DNA from: Leishmania infantum JPCM5
Lineage: Eukaryota > Euglenozoa > Kinetoplastea > Trypanosomatida > Trypanosomatidae
Reading direction: 5' to 3'
NCBI RefSeq assembly: GCF_000002875.2
Contig: NC_009403.2
Coordinates: 475,001-539,000, forward strand
DNA length: 64,000 nt
This document shows positions 61,695 through 64,000 of the stretch, piece after piece. How positions within the stretch are numbered: position 1 is the stretch's first letter; the number at the start of each line of letters is the position of its first letter. The notes below the pieces were generated by a model. That model had not been told where the DNA came from. It was given only the letters and a program-made list of their open reading frames with translations, and searched no databases. The position numbers and the translations under genes are program-made.

Positions 61695-62378
61695 ATGGCG
61701 GACTACAACGCAGCAGGTGACGGCACGGCGGTGGTGGACGACAACGTGCCGCCAGGCATCACGACGAAGCAGGACGAAATCATCCAGTACGTGGCCAAGT
61801 ACGTGGTCGCATCGTGTGACGGGGCGCGATATCAAGACAAGGTTCGCACACGCACAAAGCATAATCCGTACTTCGATTTCCTCAACGCCAAGCACCCGTA
61901 CCACCAGTACTACCAGTACCTCCTCGAGTCCTACCGGCATTGGATGCGCAATAGCGAGGCAGTCGGGGCGGGGACGTGGGGCGGCGGTGTCGATGCGATG
62001 CAGGGCCAGGGGCAGCAGCAGCAGTGGAACGAGGAAGACTACTACCAGTACTACGGCGCCTACGCTGGACAGGCGAGCGGCATTGAATTTCAGGGCAACG
62101 CCGCTGCTCAGCTTGGCGAGGGAAGCAGCTATGTGGACGCATCTAGCTCCGCGCACGCGCAGAACGCCAGCAGCGGCGTCGATCCCACCTTGTATGAGCC
62201 GGAATCAGTCACTGTCACGGGCTATGGCGCTGGCTACGACCCCTCGGCGGTAGGCCCGGAGCCGGCTCAGGCGGCAACGACTGCAGGCAGCGGCGAAGCT
62301 CAGGCCGAGGAAGACGAAGACGACGAGTACGAGCTAGTCATGGAAAACGGGCAGTGGGTGTCACGCAAGCGGATGTAG
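61695..62378 (+). CDS. SURP (SWAP) domain protein, 227 aa
   Basis: Residues ~26-78 (QDEIIQYVAKYVVASCDGARYQDKVR...NPYFDFLNAKHPYHQYYQYLLESY) fit the SURP module: an amphipathic helix, a variable loop, NP-F-FL and a paired-tyrosine helix. SURP domains occur in splicing and RNA-processing proteins such as SF3A1 and SWAP, where they bind short helices of partner factors. Only one SURP is seen. The rest is Gln/Gly/Tyr/Ala-rich (EEDYYQYYGAYAGQ) and ends with an acidic cluster and the tail VMENGQWVSRKRM. The start is the first ATG after the predicted acceptor. It is probably a nuclear RNA-processing factor; whether cis-, trans-splicing or other is unknown. Confidence 0.85.
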   Translation: MADYNAAGDGTAVVDDNVPPGITTKQDEIIQYVAKYVVASCDGARYQDKVRTRTKHNPYFDFLNAKHPYHQYYQYLLESYRHWMRNSEAVGAGTWGGGVDAMQGQGQQQQWNEEDYYQYYGAYAGQASGIEFQGNAAAQLGEGSSYVDASSSAHAQNASSGVDPTLYEPESVTVTGYGAGYDPSAVGPEPAQAATTAGSGEAQAEEDEDDEYELVMENGQWVSRKRM

Positions 62379-63177
62379 CTGCATCGCTTTTCATGGCTTT
62401 GGCTCTCTCCATCGGCGTGTGGGACGACATATATGTGTGATGGTGTCCGCGCGTGCGAAGGAATAGCAGAAGACATGCGGTGAGGGTTTATGGATTGTTG
62501 AAGCCGGCCAAAGGAGGAGGTGCGAGGTAAGGCGCTCGCCCACCAATCAACACCAGCGCCTGCCTCCTCCTCTCTCTCGCACCTTTTCTATATAGTAGCC
62601 CGAGTAATCGAAAGGAAAGAAAGGGGGGGTGCAGGCCACCGTGGCCAGCACTCCACGGGCACGAACATATATGCCAGCACTTGCTTGAGTGTCTCTTAGT
62701 GATGCCCCTCGGCGTCTCACACGCGCCTTGTATGAGGCGGTGCAACTCGCCGAACCAGACGCATCATCATCGAGTGTCACGAACCCGATAACCCCCACCC
62801 ACTCCTCTGCCTCCTTGATGCGTCGCTGCAACATGGGACAAGGACCTTGTTATTCGTGCTGCTGCTGGAGCGCCCCTGAACGCATTCCTGTGTGTTCTTT
62901 TCTCTTCCTCTCGCTTAACCATCCGTCTGCACAGAAGCACGCGTGCATCCACTCTGCAGCGACCACATCCGTCACAAATCCATCTCTCTATACGTGCGTG
63001 TGTGTGTGTGTGTGTGTGTGTGCGTGTGCGTGTCTTGCGTTTTCGTTCGTGTTCGGTGTTCTGGCTCGTGCACGCCGACAAAGCACTCGAGCGGCAGCGT
63101 GAGATCATCGCCGTCATCGTCATCGTCCATCTCCTCCATCCACGGATCACCTCCTCGACTCTCTTCTCATTGCACCA
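62379..63177. other. Spacer, no gene seen
   Basis: Contains a short G7 run near 62623, an (TG)n run at 62998-63022, and the acceptor for the following gene. The sequence between 62935 and 63177 has no ATG, so it reads as a clean 5' UTR. Confidence 0.65.
62895..62934 (+). promoter_or_regulatory. Predicted spliced-leader acceptor for SPFH gene
   Basis: A T/C tract is followed by CTGCACAG with its AG at 62933-62934. The predicted 5' UTR is 243 nt, carries a (TG)n tract and has no ATG before 63178. Confidence 0.5.
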
Positions 63178-64000
63178 ATGGGCACTTGCCCGTCCATCTC
63201 TCAGTCCGAGGTCGGTATCGTCGAGACTTGTGGCCGCTTCTCCTACACTGCCGACCCCGGCATCCACTGCCTGTGGTGCGGCTCCATCCTCGTTCGCCGC
63301 ATTACTCTTCGCCTGCAGGAGTACGAGCTGAAGGTGGAGTCGAAAACAAAGGACAACGTGTTTGTGACCCTATCGCTCGTCATACAGTACCAAGTGGCCC
63401 CTGACAAGCTCGCCGAGGTGTACTACGCATGCGACTCGTCGCTGGAGTGCATGCGGGACTACGTCTTGAACTCGATTCGTGCGAAGATTCCTCTGTACAA
63501 GCTGGAGGCGCTGTACGTCGAGCGCGGCACCATCTCGCAGCAGCTGAAGGATGAGGTTGACGCAATCATCAACACCTATGGCATCGAGATCGTGTCCGCC
63601 CTCATCTCCGACATTGACCCTGGCGCGGAGATCACGAAGGCGATGAACGAGGTGCAGAAGTTTCAGCGGCTGCGCGTCGCCTCCGTGGACGCTGCGGAGA
63701 CAGAAAAGCTGAAGCGCGTGCGTGCTGCTGAGGCTCGGTGCGAGGCGCGTCGTCTCTCCGGTGAGGGTCTCGCCGAGCAGCGCAAGGCCATCGTCGCTGG
63801 TCTGATGCAGTCCATCGAGGACGTGCAGAGTGAGGTGCGCGACTTGTCCTCCAACGACGCAACGAACATGCTGCTAATGAACCAGTACTACGACACGCTG
63901 CAAGCCATCGCCGCAAACAGCAGTTCAAGTGTCATTATGTTGGAGTCGAATGGCGGGCTGGAGAAGGTGGCGGCGCAGCTGCGCCAGGGCGTGACGCACA
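63178..64000 (+). CDS. SPFH/band-7 protein of the HIR type, 3'-truncated
   Basis: 274 residues are visible before the window ends; HIR-type proteins are usually about 285-330, so little is missing. Diagnostic words: DPGIHCLWCG, LRLQEYELKVESKTKDNVFV (44-63), IQYQVAPDKLAEVYY, YVLNSIRAKIP, ERGTISQQLKDEVDAIINTYGIEIVSALISDIDP, AMNEVQKFQRLRVAS and AEARCEARRLSGEGLAEQRKAIVAGL. These match plant hypersensitive-induced-response (prohibitin/stomatin superfamily) proteins, membrane-microdomain scaffolds. The N-terminus MGTCPS carries Gly2 and Ser6 of an N-myristoylation site plus Cys4, as in HIR proteins (MGN...C). No transmembrane segment is present, so attachment is probably by acylation. Confidence 0.9.
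   Translation, partial: MGTCPSISQSEVGIVETCGRFSYTADPGIHCLWCGSILVRRITLRLQEYELKVESKTKDNVFVTLSLVIQYQVAPDKLAEVYYACDSSLECMRDYVLNSIRAKIPLYKLEALYVERGTISQQLKDEVDAIINTYGIEIVSALISDIDPGAEITKAMNEVQKFQRLRVASVDAAETEKLKRVRAAEARCEARRLSGEGLAEQRKAIVAGLMQSIEDVQSEVRDLSSNDATNMLLMNQYYDTLQAIAANSSSSVIMLESNGGLEKVAAQLRQGVTH

Overview
The window reads as nuclear DNA of a trypanosomatid of the Leishmania type. It is GC-rich, and all sixteen recognisable protein genes lie on the + strand with no strand switch. The genes have no cis-introns. They are separated by 0.6-2.7 kb spacers full of polypyrimidine tracts, (CA)n/(TG)n runs and homopolymers. Nearly every start codon sits shortly downstream of a pyrimidine tract followed by its first AG, which is the trypanosomatid spliced-leader acceptor layout. 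This is one directional polycistronic gene cluster; no operon, promoter, tRNA, rRNA or CRISPR was seen. The species cannot be fixed by eye.

Left half (1-37.8 kb): six genes of unknown function, most of them very long and rich in Ala/Ser/Pro/Gln. In order they are: an ankyrin-repeat giant cut by the left edge; a protein of about 809 aa with two CxxCG knuckles; a 2678-aa protein with an N-terminal RING-HC finger, a long central coiled coil and a second Cys/His cluster; a 371-aa coiled-coil protein; a 990-aa low-complexity protein; and a 1768-aa protein with one folded-looking core. The spacer after gene 1 holds a 576-bp CGTGTG hexamer array.

Right half (38.8-64 kb): shorter genes, several of conserved eukaryotic families. 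They are COX19 (twin CX9C, mitochondrial copper/cytochrome oxidase assembly), an ARP2-like actin-related protein, FCF1/UTP24 (PIN nuclease of pre-18S processing), two unknown proteins with possible mitochondrial presequences, a 1790-aa TPR-like protein, PEX12 (peroxisome/glycosome import), a four-Cys zinc protein, a SURP-domain protein, and an SPFH/HIR-type protein cut by the right edge. These genes belong to unrelated pathways and share only the transcription unit, as is normal in trypanosomatids; regulation is expected to be post-transcriptional.

Points most worth a second look: two nearly identical ~295-bp direct repeats bracketing the ARP2-like gene; the replacement of the two phosphate-2 aspartates by glutamate in that protein; the RING-coiled-coil giant; a possible divergent SCC4/MAU2-type TPR protein; a hexamer array with phased interruptions; a GC-rich block with two strong hairpins that may be a decayed retroposon; and short upstream ORFs, one overlapping a main start codon as ATGA.
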